Notes under the pieces: generated by a model
Database searches by the model: none
The model's input: only the letters and a program-made list of their open reading frames with translations
What the model was told of the DNA's origin: nothing
Source: Thermomonas carbonis
GTDB lineage: Bacteria; Pseudomonadota; Gammaproteobacteria; Xanthomonadales; Xanthomonadaceae
Direction of reading: 5' to 3'
DNA length: 64,000 nt
Assembly: GCF_014396975.1 (NCBI RefSeq)
Contig: NZ_CP060719.1
Coordinates: 2,762,001-2,826,000 of the forward strand
Translations under genes and position numbers: made by a program
Part shown: positions 30,552 to 39,751 of the stretch, one piece after another
How positions within the stretch are numbered: the stretch's first letter is position 1
Layout: each line of letters begins with the position of its first letter

Positions 30552-33311
30552 TCAAACGGCCTGGCGCGTTGCCAACTGCCGCAGCACGTACTGCAGCAGA
30601 CCACCGTGGCGGAAGTATTCGACTTCCTTCGGCGTCAGCAACAAGACTTTGGCCTGGAACGTCAACGTGCTGCCGCTGGCTTTCGTCGCAGCCACAGTGG
30701 CGGCCTTCGATGCGCCATCGGCCAATCCGGTGATGGAAAAAGTCTCCGAACCGTCCAGGCCCAGTTCCAGCGCGTTGTCGCCATCGACGAACTGCAGCGG
30801 CAGCACGCCCATGCCGACCAGGTTGGCGCGATGGATGCGCTCGAACGACTCGGCGATCACTGCCTTGACGCCGAGCAGGTTGGTGCCCTTGGCCGCCCAG
30901 TCGCGCGATGAACCGGTGCCGTATTCCTTGCCGGCCAGCACCACCAGCGGCACGCCGTTGGCCTTGTACTTCATCGCCGCGTCGTAGATCGCGAGCTTCT
31001 CGGGCTTGGCGTTGTCGCTGAAATACAGTGTATTGCCGCCTTCCTCGCCGCCGAACATCAGGTTCTTGATGCGGATGTTGGCGAAGGTGCCGCGAACCAT
31101 CACGTCGTCGTTGCCGCGGCGCGAGCCGTAGCTGTTGAAATCCGCCGGCAGCACGCCGCGCTCCTGCAGGAAGCGACCCGCAGGCGAGCTGCCCTTGATG
31201 TTGCCGGCCGGCGAGATGTGGTCGGTGGTGATCGAATCGCCGAACAGGCCGAGCACGCGTGCACCATGAATGTCGTCGATGGTGCCGACCTCCATGGTCA
31301 TGCCATCGAAGTAGGGTGGATTCTTGATGTAGGTCGAGCCCGCATCCCACTCGAAGGATTCGCCCTCCGGCGAGGCGATCGAATTCCAGCGCGAATCGCC
31401 CTTGAACACGTCGGCGTAGTTCTGCGCAAACAACTCGGGGCCAACGGTGGCGGCGATGCTGTCGCCGATTTCCTTGTTGCTCGGCCAGATGTCGCGCAGG
31501 TAGACATCGTTGCCATCGCCATCCTTGCCGAGCGGATCGCGGGTCAGGTCGATGTCGACGGTGCCGGCGATCGCATAGGCCACCACGAGCGGCGGCGAGG
31601 CGAGGTAGTTCGCTTTCACCTCGGGATGCACGCGGCCTTCGAAATTGCGGTTACCGGACAACACCGAAGCAACGACCAGTTCGTTCTCTGCGATGCCCTT
31701 GCTCACTTCGTCCGGCAGAGGGCCGGAATTGCCGATGCAGGTCGTGCAGCCGTAACCGACCACGAAGAAACCCAGTTGCTCCAGGTCGTCCAGCACGCCG
31801 GCCTTGCGAAGGTAGTCGGTCACCACAAGAGAACCCGGGCCCAGCGATGTCTTCACCCACGGCGCGGCCTTCAAGCCCTTCGCCACCGCATTGCGCGCCA
31901 GCAGGCCGGCACCGAGCATGACGGCCGGGTTGGAGGTGTTGGTGCATGACGTGATCGCCGCGATCACCACCGAGCCATCGGCGAGTTCGGCATCGACATC
32001 GCGGATGCGGATCTTCGAGCGCGGCCTGACCGCCAAGTGCTCGGCCTGCGGCTGCGCGCCACCTTCGTCCTTGAAGTCCTGGACCACCTCGTTGCGCGCC
32101 TTGCGGTTGGCGGTCAGCGGCCCGAGGTTGTCGGCGAAATTGGCCTGCATGTCCTCCAGCAGCACGCGGTCCTGCGGGCGCTTGGGGCCAGCCAGCGACG
32201 GACGCACCGTGGCCATGTCCAGCGACAGCGTGGCGGAGTAAGTCGCGTGTGGCGACTCGGCGTCGTGCCACAAGCCCTGCGCTTTCGCGTAGGCCTCGAC
32301 CAGGGCGATCTGCGCCTCGCTGCGACCTGACAGGCGCAGGTAGGTGATGGATTCCGCATCGATCGGGAAAATGCCGCAGGTCGCGCCGTATTCCGGCGCC
32401 ATGTTGGCGATGGTCGCGCGGTCGGCCAGCGGCAGATGCTGCAGTCCGTCGCCGAAGAACTCCACGAACTTGCCGACCACGCCGTGCTTGCGCAGCATCT
32501 GGGTGACGGTCAGCACCAGATCGGTGGCGGTGGCGCCCTCGGGCAACTTGCCGGTCAGCCGGAAGCCGACCACCTGCGGAATGAGCATCGACGAAGGCTG
32601 GCCGAGCATTGCGGCTTCGGCCTCGATCCCGCCGACGCCCCAGCCCAGCACGCCCAGCCCGTTGATCATGGTTGTGTGCGAGTCGGTGCCGAACACGGTA
32701 TCGGGGAAGGCCCAAGTCGTGCCGTCGATGTCGCGTTCCATCACCACGCGCGCCAAGTGTTCAAGATTTACTTGGTGGACGATGCCGGTATTCGGTGGGA
32801 CCACCTTGAAGTTGCCGAACGCCTTCTGGCCCCAGCGCAGGAAGCTGTAGCGCTCCGCGTTACGCTGGAATTCGATCTTGCCGTTGAGGTCCAGCGCATC
32901 CGCGCGGCCGAACACGTCGACCTGCACCGAATGGTCGATGACCAGTTCCGACGGGATCAGCGGATTGATCTGGCTGGCCTTGCCGCCAAGCCTGGTCACC
33001 GCATCGCGCATCGCCGCGAGGTCGACCACGCAGGGCACGCCGGTGAAGTCCTGCAACACCACCCGCGCGGGCATGAAGGCGATTTCGGTATCGGGTTCGG
33101 CGCTCGCATCCCAGCGCGCGAGCGCCTCGATGTGGTCGCGGCCGACAGTGATGCCACCGTCCTCGTGGCGCAGCAGGTTCTCCAGCAGGATCTTGAGCGA
33201 GTAGGGCAGGCGGGCGATGTCGAAGCGCTCGCCCAGCTTCGCCAGGCTGGCGTAGGCGTACGACGTGCCGTTGATGTCGAGGCGGGCGCGGGTGGAGAAG
33301 GAGTCGGCCAT
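30552..33311 (-). CDS. acnA: aconitate hydratase A (RpfA)
   Basis: The protein has 919 residues, close to Xanthomonas RpfA. Iron-sulfur cluster cysteines lie in '[11 protein letters not shown]' and '[14 protein letters not shown]'; the substrate-binding '[10 protein letters not shown]' lies in the C-terminal swivelling domain. It interconverts citrate and isocitrate, and apo-AcnA family members bind mRNA. In Xanthomonas campestris this gene is rpfA and influences extracellular enzyme production and iron homeostasis. A GGAG lies just before the ATG, and a TACACT (minus strand, 33350-33345) could be its -10. It is divergent from the VapBC-like pair. Confidence 0.97.
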   Translation of the reverse strand: MADSFSTRARLDINGTSYAYASLAKLGERFDIARLPYSLKILLENLLRHEDGGITVGRDHIEALARWDASAEPDTEIAFMPARVVLQDFTGVPCVVDLAAMRDAVTRLGGKASQINPLIPSELVIDHSVQVDVFGRADALDLNGKIEFQRNAERYSFLRWGQKAFGNFKVVPPNTGIVHQVNLEHLARVVMERDIDGTTWAFPDTVFGTDSHTTMINGLGVLGWGVGGIEAEAAMLGQPSSMLIPQVVGFRLTGKLPEGATATDLVLTVTQMLRKHGVVGKFVEFFGDGLQHLPLADRATIANMAPEYGATCGIFPIDAESITYLRLSGRSEAQIALVEAYAKAQGLWHDAESPHATYSATLSLDMATVRPSLAGPKRPQDRVLLEDMQANFADNLGPLTANRKARNEVVQDFKDEGGAQPQAEHLAVRPRSKIRIRDVDAELADGSVVIAAITSCTNTSNPAVMLGAGLLARNAVAKGLKAAPWVKTSLGPGSLVVTDYLRKAGVLDDLEQLGFFVVGYGCTTCIGNSGPLPDEVSKGIAENELVVASVLSGNRNFEGRVHPEVKANYLASPPLVVAYAIAGTVDIDLTRDPLGKDGDGNDVYLRDIWPSNKEIGDSIAATVGPELFAQNYADVFKGDSRWNSIASPEGESFEWDAGSTYIKNPPYFDGMTMEVGTIDDIHGARVLGLFGDSITTDHISPAGNIKGSSPAGRFLQERGVLPADFNSYGSRRGNDDVMVRGTFANIRIKNLMFGGEEGGNTLYFSDNAKPEKLAIYDAAMKYKANGVPLVVLAGKEYGTGSSRDWAAKGTNLLGVKAVIAESFERIHRANLVGMGVLPLQFVDGDNALELGLDGSETFSITGLADGASKAATVAATKASGSTLTFQAKVLLLTPKEVEYFRHGGLLQYVLRQLATRQAV

Positions 33312-33425
33312 GTCGAGGCTCCGTGGCTGATGGGGGATCGGGCCAGTGTACGTGCCGGGCGGTGACCACGGCGTTGTACCCGCGCAATGCAGCTGCCGAC
33401 ATGCGGTGATCGGTACGTGGCGCGA

Positions 33426-33448
33426 AGTATGTATAATTCGCGCATACT
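33426..33448 (+). promoter_or_regulatory. vapB promoter with operator-like inverted repeat
   Basis: A consensus TATAAT (33432-33437) is embedded between the arms of an inverted repeat AGTATG / CATACT (33426-33431 and 33443-33448). Overlap of -10 and palindrome fits autorepression by an AbrB-type antitoxin. Confidence 0.6.
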
Positions 33449-33469
33449 TTTTCGTCCATGGAGCTCCCG

Positions 33470-33685
33470 ATGGAAGCCACCGTTGCCGAACGCGGCCAGA
33501 TCACCTTGCCCAAGGCCGTCCGTGACGCGCTGGGCCTGACCAAGGGCAGCGTGCTGAAAGTGGAGATGGACGGCAGCCGCATCGTGCTGAGCAAGCACGT
33601 GGACGATGCGATCTCGCGGGTGCGCGGCAAGTTCGCGCTGGACGTCTCGGCTGGCGACAAGGGTCGAGCCGATGATCGCGGTTGA
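33470..33685 (+). CDS. AbrB/MazE-type DNA-binding protein, VapB-like antitoxin
   Basis: The protein has 71 residues from ATG 33470, which has GGAG at ideal spacing; an in-frame ATG at 33458 would add four residues. A swapped-hairpin AbrB fold is evident ('[21 protein letters not shown]', counted across motif, then '[15 protein letters not shown]'). The basic, flexible C-terminus ('[10 protein letters not shown]') would bind the toxin. Antitoxins of this type repress their own promoter together with the toxin; the inverted repeat at the -10 supports that. The stop overlaps the PIN-domain gene by 14 bases, the usual antitoxin-first arrangement. Confidence 0.85.
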   Translation: MEATVAERGQITLPKAVRDALGLTKGSVLKVEMDGSRIVLSKHVDDAISRVRGKFALDVSAGDKGRADDRG

Positions 33686-34070
33686 TGCCCCGGTACTGAT
33701 CGAACTGCTCACCGACGGTGCACGCGCCGACGCCGCTGAAGTCTCGTTGCGGCAAGCGTTGGGTAGCGGTCGTGTGGTGGTCTGCGATGCCGCGTTGGCC
33801 TGTGTGTGCGCGTCCTTGCGCAATGGTGCCGACGCGTTGGCCGCAATCGAGGAAATGGGCGTGCACTACAACGCGGTCGAATCCAAGTCCGCGCTGCGTG
33901 CCGGCGAGATGCAGCGGCGTCAGCGCCAGCGCAGCGGCGAGGCTCGCCCGATCGCCGATTTCCTCATCGGCGCGCACGCACTGCTGCAATGCGACGCGCT
34001 GATCACCTACGACACCGCCTTTCATCGCGATTACTTCAAGGGCCTGAAGTTGATCGCGCCCAAAGCCTGA
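33672..34070 (+). CDS. PIN-domain protein, VapC-like
   Basis: The protein has 132 residues from ATG 33672, overlapping the antitoxin frame by 14 bases. PIN-fold acidic residues are seen at D5 ('[11 protein letters not shown]'), in 'PIADFLIGAHALLQC' and in 'ITYDTAFHRDYF', the C-terminal 'D-FxxD-F' pattern of VapC RNases. The position normally held by a conserved Glu after the second strand ('LAEV' in many VapCs) reads 'LACV' here (C44), so activity may be reduced or altered. VapC toxins cleave tRNA or rRNA. The pair sits between the divergent acnA and the co-oriented acnB, 39 bases before the latter. Confidence 0.82.
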   Translation: MIAVDAPVLIELLTDGARADAAEVSLRQALGSGRVVVCDAALACVCASLRNGADALAAIEEMGVHYNAVESKSALRAGEMQRRQRQRSGEARPIADFLIGAHALLQCDALITYDTAFHRDYFKGLKLIAPKA

Positions 34071-34109
34071 CATCCCGATACCTCTAGCAACTTTCCCCGG
34101 AGACACCCC

Positions 34110-36701
34110 ATGCTGGAAGCCTACCGCCACCACGCTGCCGAACGCGCCGCCCTCGGCATCCCGCCGCTGCCGCTGAGCGCGCAACAGACCGCCGAGGTCA
34201 TCGAGCTCTTGAAGGCTCCCCCCGCTGGCGAAGACGCGTTCCTCGTCGACCTCATCACCAATCGCGTCCCGGCCGGCGTGGACGATGCCGCCAAGGTCAA
34301 GGCCAGCTACCTCGCCGCGCTGGCTTTCGGGACCGAAAACAATCCACTGATCCCGCGCGCGCGCGCTACCGAGCTGCTGGGCACGATGCTCGGCGGTTAC
34401 AACGTGCAGCCGCTGGTCGAACTGCTGGACGATGCCGAGGTCGGCACGATCGCCGCGGACGCGCTGAAGCACACCCTGCTGGTGTTCGATGCCTTCCATG
34501 ACGTGCAGGAAAAAGCCAACGCCGGCAATGCCAACGCGCAGTCGGTCCTGCAAAGCTGGGCGAATGCCGAATGGTTCACCAGCAAGCCGGAAGTACCGGC
34601 ATCGCTGACCATCACCGTGTTCAAGGTGCCCGGCGAGACCAACACCGACGACCTGTCGCCGGCACCCGACGCGACCACCCGCCCGGACATCCCGCTGCAT
34701 GCGCTGGCGATGCTCAAGAATGCGCGCCCCGATACGCCGTTCACGCCCGAGGAAGACGGCAAGCGCGGCCCGATCGCGCAAATCCTGGCGCTGAAGGAGA
34801 AGGGCCACCTGGTCGCGTACGTCGGCGACGTGGTCGGCACCGGCTCGTCGCGCAAGTCGGCGACCAACAGCGTGCTCTGGTTCACCGGTGAGGACATTCC
34901 GTTCATCCCGAACAAGCGTTTCGGCGGCGTCTGCCTCGGCAGCAAGATCGCACCGATCTTCTACAACACCATGGAAGATGCCGGCGCACTGCCGATCGAA
35001 CTCGACGTGTCGCGGATGCACCACGGCGACGTGGTCGAGTTGCGTCCCTACGATGGCCAGGCAATCAAGAACGGCGAGGTGATCGCCGAGTTCCAGGTCA
35101 AGTCCGAAGTGCTGTTCGACGAGGTGCGCGCCGGTGGCCGCATCCCGCTGATCATCGGCCGCGGCCTCACCGCGAAGGCGCGCGAAGCGCTGGGCCTGCC
35201 GGCATCGACCCTGTTCCGCCTGCCGCAGCAACCGGCCGATACCGGCAAGGGTTTCACCCTGGCACAGAAGATGGTCGGTCGCGCCTGCGGTCTGCCGGAA
35301 GGCCAGGGCGTGCGTCCGGGCACCTACTGCGAGCCGAAGATGACCTCGGTGGGCTCGCAGGACACGACTGGCCCGATGACCCGCGACGAGCTGAAGGATC
35401 TGGCCTGCCTCGGCTTCAGCGCCGACCTGGTGATGCAGTCGTTCTGCCACACCGCGGCCTATCCGAAGCCGGTCGACGTGAAGACGCACCACACGCTGCC
35501 GGACTTCATCTCGACCCGCGGCGGCATCGCCTTGCGTCCCGGCGACGGCATCATCCACAGCTGGCTCAACCGCATGCTGCTGCCGGACACGGTCGGCACC
35601 GGTGGCGACTCGCATACCCGCTTCCCGATCGGCATTTCGTTCCCGGCCGGCTCCGGCCTGGTCGCGTTCGCAGCCGCCACCGGTGTGATGCCGCTGGACA
35701 TGCCGGAGTCGGTGCTGGTGCGCTTCAAGGGCCAGTTGCAGCCGGGCGTGACCCTGCGCGACCTGGTCCATGCGATCCCGCTGTATGCGATCAAGGCCGG
35801 CTTGCTGACGGTGGAGAAAAAGGGCAAGAAGAACATCTTCTCCGGCCGCATCCTGGAGATCGAAGGCCTGCCGGACCTGAAGATCGAGCAGGCATTCGAG
35901 TTGGCTGATGCCTCGGCGGAACGTTCCGCCGCCGGCTGCACGGTGCGCCTGGACAAGGCACCGATCGTCGAATACCTGACCAGCAACATCACCCTGCTGA
36001 AGTGGATGATCGCCGAAGGCTATGCCGACCCGCGCTCGCTGGCCCGCCGCATCGCCAAGATGGAAGCCTGGCTGGCCGACCCGCAGTTGCTGGAGCCGGA
36101 TGCCGACGCCGAGTACGCCGCGGTCATCGAGATCGACCTCAAGGAAGTGGTCGAGCCGATCGTGTGCTGCCCGAACGATCCGGACGATGCCAAGACCCTG
36201 TCCGACGTGGCCGGCGCGACCATCGATGAAGTCTTCATCGGCTCGTGCATGACCAACATCGGCCACTTCCGCGCCGCTGCGAAATTGCTCGAAGGCAAGC
36301 GCGACATTCCGACGCGCCTGTGGGTGGCACCGCCGACCAAGATGGATGCGGCCGAGCTGACCAAGGAGGGCCATTACGGCACCTTCGGCGCGGCTGGCGC
36401 GCGCATGGAGATGCCCGGCTGCTCGCTGTGCATGGGCAACCAGGCGCAGATCCGCGAAGGCGCCACCGCGATGTCGACATCGACCCGCAACTTCCCGAAC
36501 CGGCTGGGCCGCAACACCAATGTCTACCTGGGCTCGGCGGAACTGGCGGCGATCTGCTCGCGCCTGGGCCGCATCCCGACCCGCGAGGAGTACATGGCGG
36601 ACATCGGCGTGGTCAACGCGAACGGCGAGAAGATCTATCGCTACATGAACTTCGACCGGATCGAGGAATACCGGGACGTAGCGGACACGGTCTCGGCCTG
36701 A
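34110..36701 (+). CDS. acnB: bifunctional aconitate hydratase 2 / 2-methylisocitrate dehydratase
   Basis: The protein has 863 residues (E. coli AcnB 865). The order is AcnB-specific: an N-terminal HEAT-like helical domain ('[20 protein letters not shown]'), then the swivelling domain ('[17 protein letters not shown]'), then the catalytic domains with cluster cysteines in '[13 protein letters not shown]' and 'CSLCMGNQA'. AcnB is the main TCA-cycle aconitase and becomes an mRNA-binding regulator when its cluster is lost. CCGGAGA precedes the ATG. Having acnA (rpfA) and acnB in the same neighbourhood is typical of Xanthomonadaceae. A strong terminator follows. Confidence 0.98.
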   Translation: MLEAYRHHAAERAALGIPPLPLSAQQTAEVIELLKAPPAGEDAFLVDLITNRVPAGVDDAAKVKASYLAALAFGTENNPLIPRARATELLGTMLGGYNVQPLVELLDDAEVGTIAADALKHTLLVFDAFHDVQEKANAGNANAQSVLQSWANAEWFTSKPEVPASLTITVFKVPGETNTDDLSPAPDATTRPDIPLHALAMLKNARPDTPFTPEEDGKRGPIAQILALKEKGHLVAYVGDVVGTGSSRKSATNSVLWFTGEDIPFIPNKRFGGVCLGSKIAPIFYNTMEDAGALPIELDVSRMHHGDVVELRPYDGQAIKNGEVIAEFQVKSEVLFDEVRAGGRIPLIIGRGLTAKAREALGLPASTLFRLPQQPADTGKGFTLAQKMVGRACGLPEGQGVRPGTYCEPKMTSVGSQDTTGPMTRDELKDLACLGFSADLVMQSFCHTAAYPKPVDVKTHHTLPDFISTRGGIALRPGDGIIHSWLNRMLLPDTVGTGGDSHTRFPIGISFPAGSGLVAFAAATGVMPLDMPESVLVRFKGQLQPGVTLRDLVHAIPLYAIKAGLLTVEKKGKKNIFSGRILEIEGLPDLKIEQAFELADASAERSAAGCTVRLDKAPIVEYLTSNITLLKWMIAEGYADPRSLARRIAKMEAWLADPQLLEPDADAEYAAVIEIDLKEVVEPIVCCPNDPDDAKTLSDVAGATIDEVFIGSCMTNIGHFRAAAKLLEGKRDIPTRLWVAPPTKMDAAELTKEGHYGTFGAAGARMEMPGCSLCMGNQAQIREGATAMSTSTRNFPNRLGRNTNVYLGSAELAAICSRLGRIPTREEYMADIGVVNANGEKIYRYMNFDRIEEYRDVADTVSA

Positions 36702-36722
36702 CCGAAGCCTTGGCTGCACAGG

Positions 36723-36750
36723 AAACGCCCGGCAATCCCGGGCGTTTTAT
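36723..36750 (+). terminator. rho-independent terminator of acnB
   Basis: Ten-base stem AAACGCCCGG / CCGGGCGTTT (36723-36732 with 36738-36747), loop CAATC, followed by TATTT; 21 bases after the stop. Confidence 0.85.
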
Positions 36751-36776
36751 TTGGCTGGTCGTCACGGTCCGTTGCG

Positions 36777-36879
36777 GGTTGCCCGACGGCCGGCCTGTTG
36801 CCGCGAAATGTCCTCCGGCAGCGAAAGAGCCGCTGCCTCCCCATTGATTTCGCGGCAACAGGCCGGCTATCAGGCAACC
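36777..36879. repeat. 103-bp palindromic element with 33-bp inverted arms
   Basis: Arms 36777-36809 and 36847-36879 match with about three mismatches. The centre holds a further small inverted repeat (GGCAGCG / CGCTGCC type). It lies in the 359-base gene-free stretch after acnB. It resembles REP/BIME-like or MITE-like elements; no coding potential. Confidence 0.75.
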
Positions 36880-36938
36880 TCGGCTTCGTCGGATACGTGA
36901 GGTAACAGCTCTTGAGTGTCCGTCCCTGGTAAGCGTGT

Positions 36939-37037
36939 GGGTCTCTGGTCGGCAACGCTTTCGGCGAAATCAAGGAGGAGGCAATGGCTCCTTCATTGCC
37001 GGGGGCATTCGCGGAAAGCATTGCCGACCAGAGACCC
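36939..37037. repeat. 99-bp palindromic element with 24-bp inverted arms
   Basis: Arms 36939-36962 and 37014-37037 are identical except at one base, and begin and end with GGGTCTCTGG / CCAGAGACCC. The interior is 51 bases. It ends 23 bases before the hflD stop codon, so it could also fold in the hflD 3' UTR. It may be a separate copy type from the neighbouring element. Confidence 0.75.
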
Positions 37038-37060
37038 TGGCGACGCCGCCGGAACAAACC

Positions 37061-37669
37061 TCAGCGCAGCATCGCGTCGATCGCCGCCGCCATTTGCCGA
37101 CGCTGGAAGGCGAAGTCCCACAAGCTGCCGCCGTTCTGCCGCCACAGCACGGCGGAGCGGAGCGCGGCCAGCAGCAAGGCGCGCACTTCCGCGACCACGC
37201 CGGCTTGCCCCAGGTAATGCGGGTTGCCTTGCACCATCACCCGCGGACGCAGCGTGCTCACCGTGTCCGCGTAGAGGCTGCCGAGACCGGCGATCACGTC
37301 CGGATGCGTACTGCCCAGTCGCTCGGAGGGCGCCGACAACGCGCCGATCCCGGTTTGTACCTTGTGGACGATGCCGGCATCGCCCTGGAACCGGCGTTCC
37401 AGCTGCAGCACCGAGAGCCCCAACTTCGCCAGAGCTTCATCGCGCTCGTTGTTGGCCAGGTAATTGCGCAGCAGGCGAAGGCCGGCGTTGACTGCGCCGG
37501 CATCGCCATAGACCGCCTGCGTCGTGGCGGCATCGATGCGGAACACGCTCTCCAGCGCGACACGCGCCGGTGCGGTTTCCGACTGTCCGGTCTCGGCGAT
37601 CCGGCGCACCTGCGCCAGCGCCTGCAACACACCGGCCAGTGCCAGTACGCGGTCTTCCATGTCGCTCAT
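37061..37669 (-). CDS. hflD: HflD homologue (high-frequency lysogenization protein family)
   Basis: The protein has 202 residues from ATG 37669 ('[21 protein letters not shown]'-type opening), whose ATGA overlaps the mnmA stop. It is an all-alpha protein with the family features '[23 protein letters not shown]' and '[27 protein letters not shown]', given here as landmarks. In E. coli HflD sits next to mnmA, is membrane-associated and binds phage lambda CII; its housekeeping role is unclear. Third gene of nudJ-mnmA-hflD, an order shared with E. coli. A palindromic repeat lies just past its stop. Confidence 0.9.
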   Translation of the reverse strand: MSDMEDRVLALAGVLQALAQVRRIAETGQSETAPARVALESVFRIDAATTQAVYGDAGAVNAGLRLLRNYLANNERDEALAKLGLSVLQLERRFQGDAGIVHKVQTGIGALSAPSERLGSTHPDVIAGLGSLYADTVSTLRPRVMVQGNPHYLGQAGVVAEVRALLLAALRSAVLWRQNGGSLWDFAFQRRQMAAAIDAMLR

Positions 37670-38790
37670 GCAGCGTCGTTCCTTGTGAATTGATGCGTGA
37701 CCGCGGGCGCGTCGGTGTGCAGGATGACAGCGCCACCCAGGCACGTGTCGCCGTCGTAGAGCACCAGCGATTGCCCAGGCGTAACCGCGCGTTGCGGGCG
37801 GGCGAACCGCACGCTGACACTGCCGTCGTCGTGCAGCTCGACTTCGCAGTCTTCGTCCGGTTGCCGGTAGCGGGTCTGTGCGGTGCAGGCAAAGCGCGTG
37901 GCCGGTGCGTGGCTGGCGATCCAGTGCATCGTTTCGCTGCGCAGGGAGCGCGACTGCAGCCACGGACTGTCATGGCCCTGGTCGACGTAGAGCAGGTTGC
38001 GCTCGACATCCTTGCCGACCACGAACCACGGCGCCTGCGCACGGCCGCGCACGCCGCCGATATGCAGGCCTTCGCGCTGGCCGAGGGTGTAATGGAAGAC
38101 GCCGGGATGTTCGCCTACGCAGTTGCCGGAAGGGTCACGAATCTCGCCAGTCCTGGCTGGGAGGTACTGACCCAGGAACTCGCGAAAATCGCGTTCGCCG
38201 ATGAAGCAGATGCCCGTGGAATCCTTCTTCGCGGCGGTCGGCAACTGGTGTTGCGCGGCGATCCGGCGCACATCGTCCTTGTGCAGTTCGCCCAGCGGGA
38301 AGCGCGTAGCCGCCAATTGCCGCTGGCCGAGCTGATGCAGGAAATAGCTCTGATCCTTGCCGCGATCCTTTGCCCGCAACAAGCGGTATTCGCCGCGAAC
38401 GCAATCGACGCGGGAGTAATGACCGGTGGCAATGCCCTCCGCACCGAGTTCATGCGCGGCATCCAGGAAATGCTTGAACTTGATCTCGCGGTTGCACAGC
38501 ACGTCCGGATTGGGCGTACGACCAACGGCGTATTCGGCAAGAAAATGCTGGAACACACCATCCCAGTATTCGCGCGAGAAATCGCGGAAGCGGATCGGCA
38601 GGCCCAGCTTCCCGCTCACCGCGACGGCATCGCGACGATCATCCTCGGCACGACAATCGCCTGAGCCATCCTCCACCCAGTTCTGCATGAACAAGCCTGT
38701 GACGTCGAAGCCGGCATCGCGCAACAGCAGGGCGGCGACGGACGAATCCACCCCCCCCGACATGCCCACGACAATGCGTCCCGCGTTCAT
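37666..38790 (-). CDS. mnmA: tRNA 2-thiouridine(34) synthase MnmA
   Basis: The protein has 374 residues from ATG 38790; a longer frame upstream lies over nudJ. The PP-loop ATP-binding motif '[16 protein letters not shown]' is at residues ~8-23. The catalytic Cys residues are in '[13 protein letters not shown]' and '[12 protein letters not shown]'. It thiolates U34 of tRNA-Lys, -Glu and -Gln in the cytoplasm using sulfur from the IscS/Tus relay. ATGA overlaps at both ends show tight coupling to nudJ upstream and hflD downstream. Confidence 0.97.
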   Translation of the reverse strand: MNAGRIVVGMSGGVDSSVAALLLRDAGFDVTGLFMQNWVEDGSGDCRAEDDRRDAVAVSGKLGLPIRFRDFSREYWDGVFQHFLAEYAVGRTPNPDVLCNREIKFKHFLDAAHELGAEGIATGHYSRVDCVRGEYRLLRAKDRGKDQSYFLHQLGQRQLAATRFPLGELHKDDVRRIAAQHQLPTAAKKDSTGICFIGERDFREFLGQYLPARTGEIRDPSGNCVGEHPGVFHYTLGQREGLHIGGVRGRAQAPWFVVGKDVERNLLYVDQGHDSPWLQSRSLRSETMHWIASHAPATRFACTAQTRYRQPDEDCEVELHDDGSVSVRFARPQRAVTPGQSLVLYDGDTCLGGAVILHTDAPAVTHQFTRNDAA

Positions 38791-39263
38791 GCCAGTTGCC
38801 GCACCAGGTCCAGCGGATGGCGACTGCCGCCGAGATGGTCGGCCACGCAGCGCCAGACCAGCGGACTGCGATGGCGCGATGCCAGCGCCTGCAGCTCGGC
38901 CGGTGCCAGCCACAGCGCTCGCACGATGCCCTCGTCCAGCTTGGCATCGGGGATTTCATCGACCGGTTCGGCGGCGAAGGCAAAGCGCAGGTAGTGACGG
39001 CCGCTGCTTTCGCCATGCGATGGCGCTTTCCACTGGTAGGCACCGACCAGATGGGTCACGCGCACGTTCCAGCCGGTCTCCTCGCGGGTTTCGCGCACTG
39101 CGGCTTCAACCAGGCTTTCGTCCGGTTCCAGATGCCCGGCCGGCTGGTTGATTACCAATTGCCCATTGGCGCGCTCCTCCACGCACAGCAGGCGGCCATC
39201 GCGTACGACCAGCGTGGCCACGGTCACGTCCGGCTGCCAGAAGCGGCCCTCGCGGTAGCTCAT
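38787..39263 (-). CDS. nudJ: NUDIX hydrolase, NudJ-like
   Basis: The protein has 158 residues from ATG 39263 ('[15 protein letters not shown]'). The Nudix box '[22 protein letters not shown]' has all of G-x5-E-x7-REUxEExGU. In E. coli NudJ is next to mnmA and hydrolyses HMP-PP and other pyrophosphates. The stop overlaps the mnmA start (ATGA). Just upstream on the same strand is an eight-codon ORF (39286-39260) whose stop overlaps this ATG and whose own ATG lies six bases after GACAAT; this may be a leader peptide or chance. Confidence 0.9.
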   Translation of the reverse strand: MSYREGRFWQPDVTVATLVVRDGRLLCVEERANGQLVINQPAGHLEPDESLVEAAVRETREETGWNVRVTHLVGAYQWKAPSHGESSGRHYLRFAFAAEPVDEIPDAKLDEGIVRALWLAPAELQALASRHRSPLVWRCVADHLGGSRHPLDLVRQLA

Positions 39264-39336
39264 GACGGTTGGATTTGAAGATGCATGCCCGCATTGTCCC
39301 TGTTGCCAGCAATGCCGTCCACGCACGCCGCCTCCG

Positions 39337-39342
39337 TATAAT
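39337..39342 (+). promoter_or_regulatory. consensus -10 element of clpS (leaderless transcript)
   Basis: A perfect TATAAT ends six bases before the clpS ATG. There is no Shine-Dalgarno sequence in the gap, and no good -35 at the usual spacing. The transcript would start at the A of the start codon. Confidence 0.55.
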
Positions 39343-39348
39343 TGGCCC

Positions 39349-39678
39349 ATGCCCCATAAGCCCGACAACCCCCATCACGAGCACGACCACGGCGTCGTGG
39401 TCGCTCCCGCCAAACCGGAAACGGCGCGCCCGCCGCTGTATTCGGTGTTCCTGCTGAACGACGACTACACCCCGATGGATTTCGTGGTCGACGTGCTGAC
39501 GCGCTTCTTCGGCCTCGACCTGGAACGCGCCACCCAAGTGATGTTGCACGTGCATACGCGCGGCCGCGGGGTGTGCGGGGTGTTCACCCGCGAGATCGCG
39601 GAATCCAAGGTTTCACAGGTGAATGAATACGCCAGGATGAACCAGCATCCGCTGTTGTGCACGATGGAGCGCGCCTAG
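39349..39678 (+). CDS. clpS: ATP-dependent Clp protease adaptor ClpS
   Basis: The protein has 109 residues from ATG 39349 ('[14 protein letters not shown]'). The core is typical: '[20 protein letters not shown]' holds the N-degron pocket residues (Asn-Asp-Asp and Met), followed by '[17 protein letters not shown]' and '[10 protein letters not shown]' at the end. ClpS delivers proteins with N-terminal Leu, Phe, Trp or Tyr to ClpAP. The His-rich tail before residue 25 is flexible and needed for delivery. clpA follows after 73 bases. Translation probably begins without a leader (see the -10 element). Confidence 0.97.
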   Translation: MPHKPDNPHHEHDHGVVVAPAKPETARPPLYSVFLLNDDYTPMDFVVDVLTRFFGLDLERATQVMLHVHTRGRGVCGVFTREIAESKVSQVNEYARMNQHPLLCTMERA

Positions 39679-39751
39679 GCGCGGCTGGCACTTGTACCGC
39701 GGGCGAATGCACCCTACATAGGAAGCAGTCGTTCCGGAGGGTTTCGCCCCC

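Noticed and set aside
33501..36719. A 1072-aa minus-strand frame over vapC and acnB
   Set aside because: Same antisense shadow effect; it covers a well-supported acnB gene, has no domain, and no start or ribosome-binding signal.
36702..37060. Possible CRISPR array or small RNA gene in the repeat-rich gap after acnB
   Set aside because: There are two palindromes, not regularly spaced direct repeats, and no cas genes; no promoter is clear for an RNA gene.
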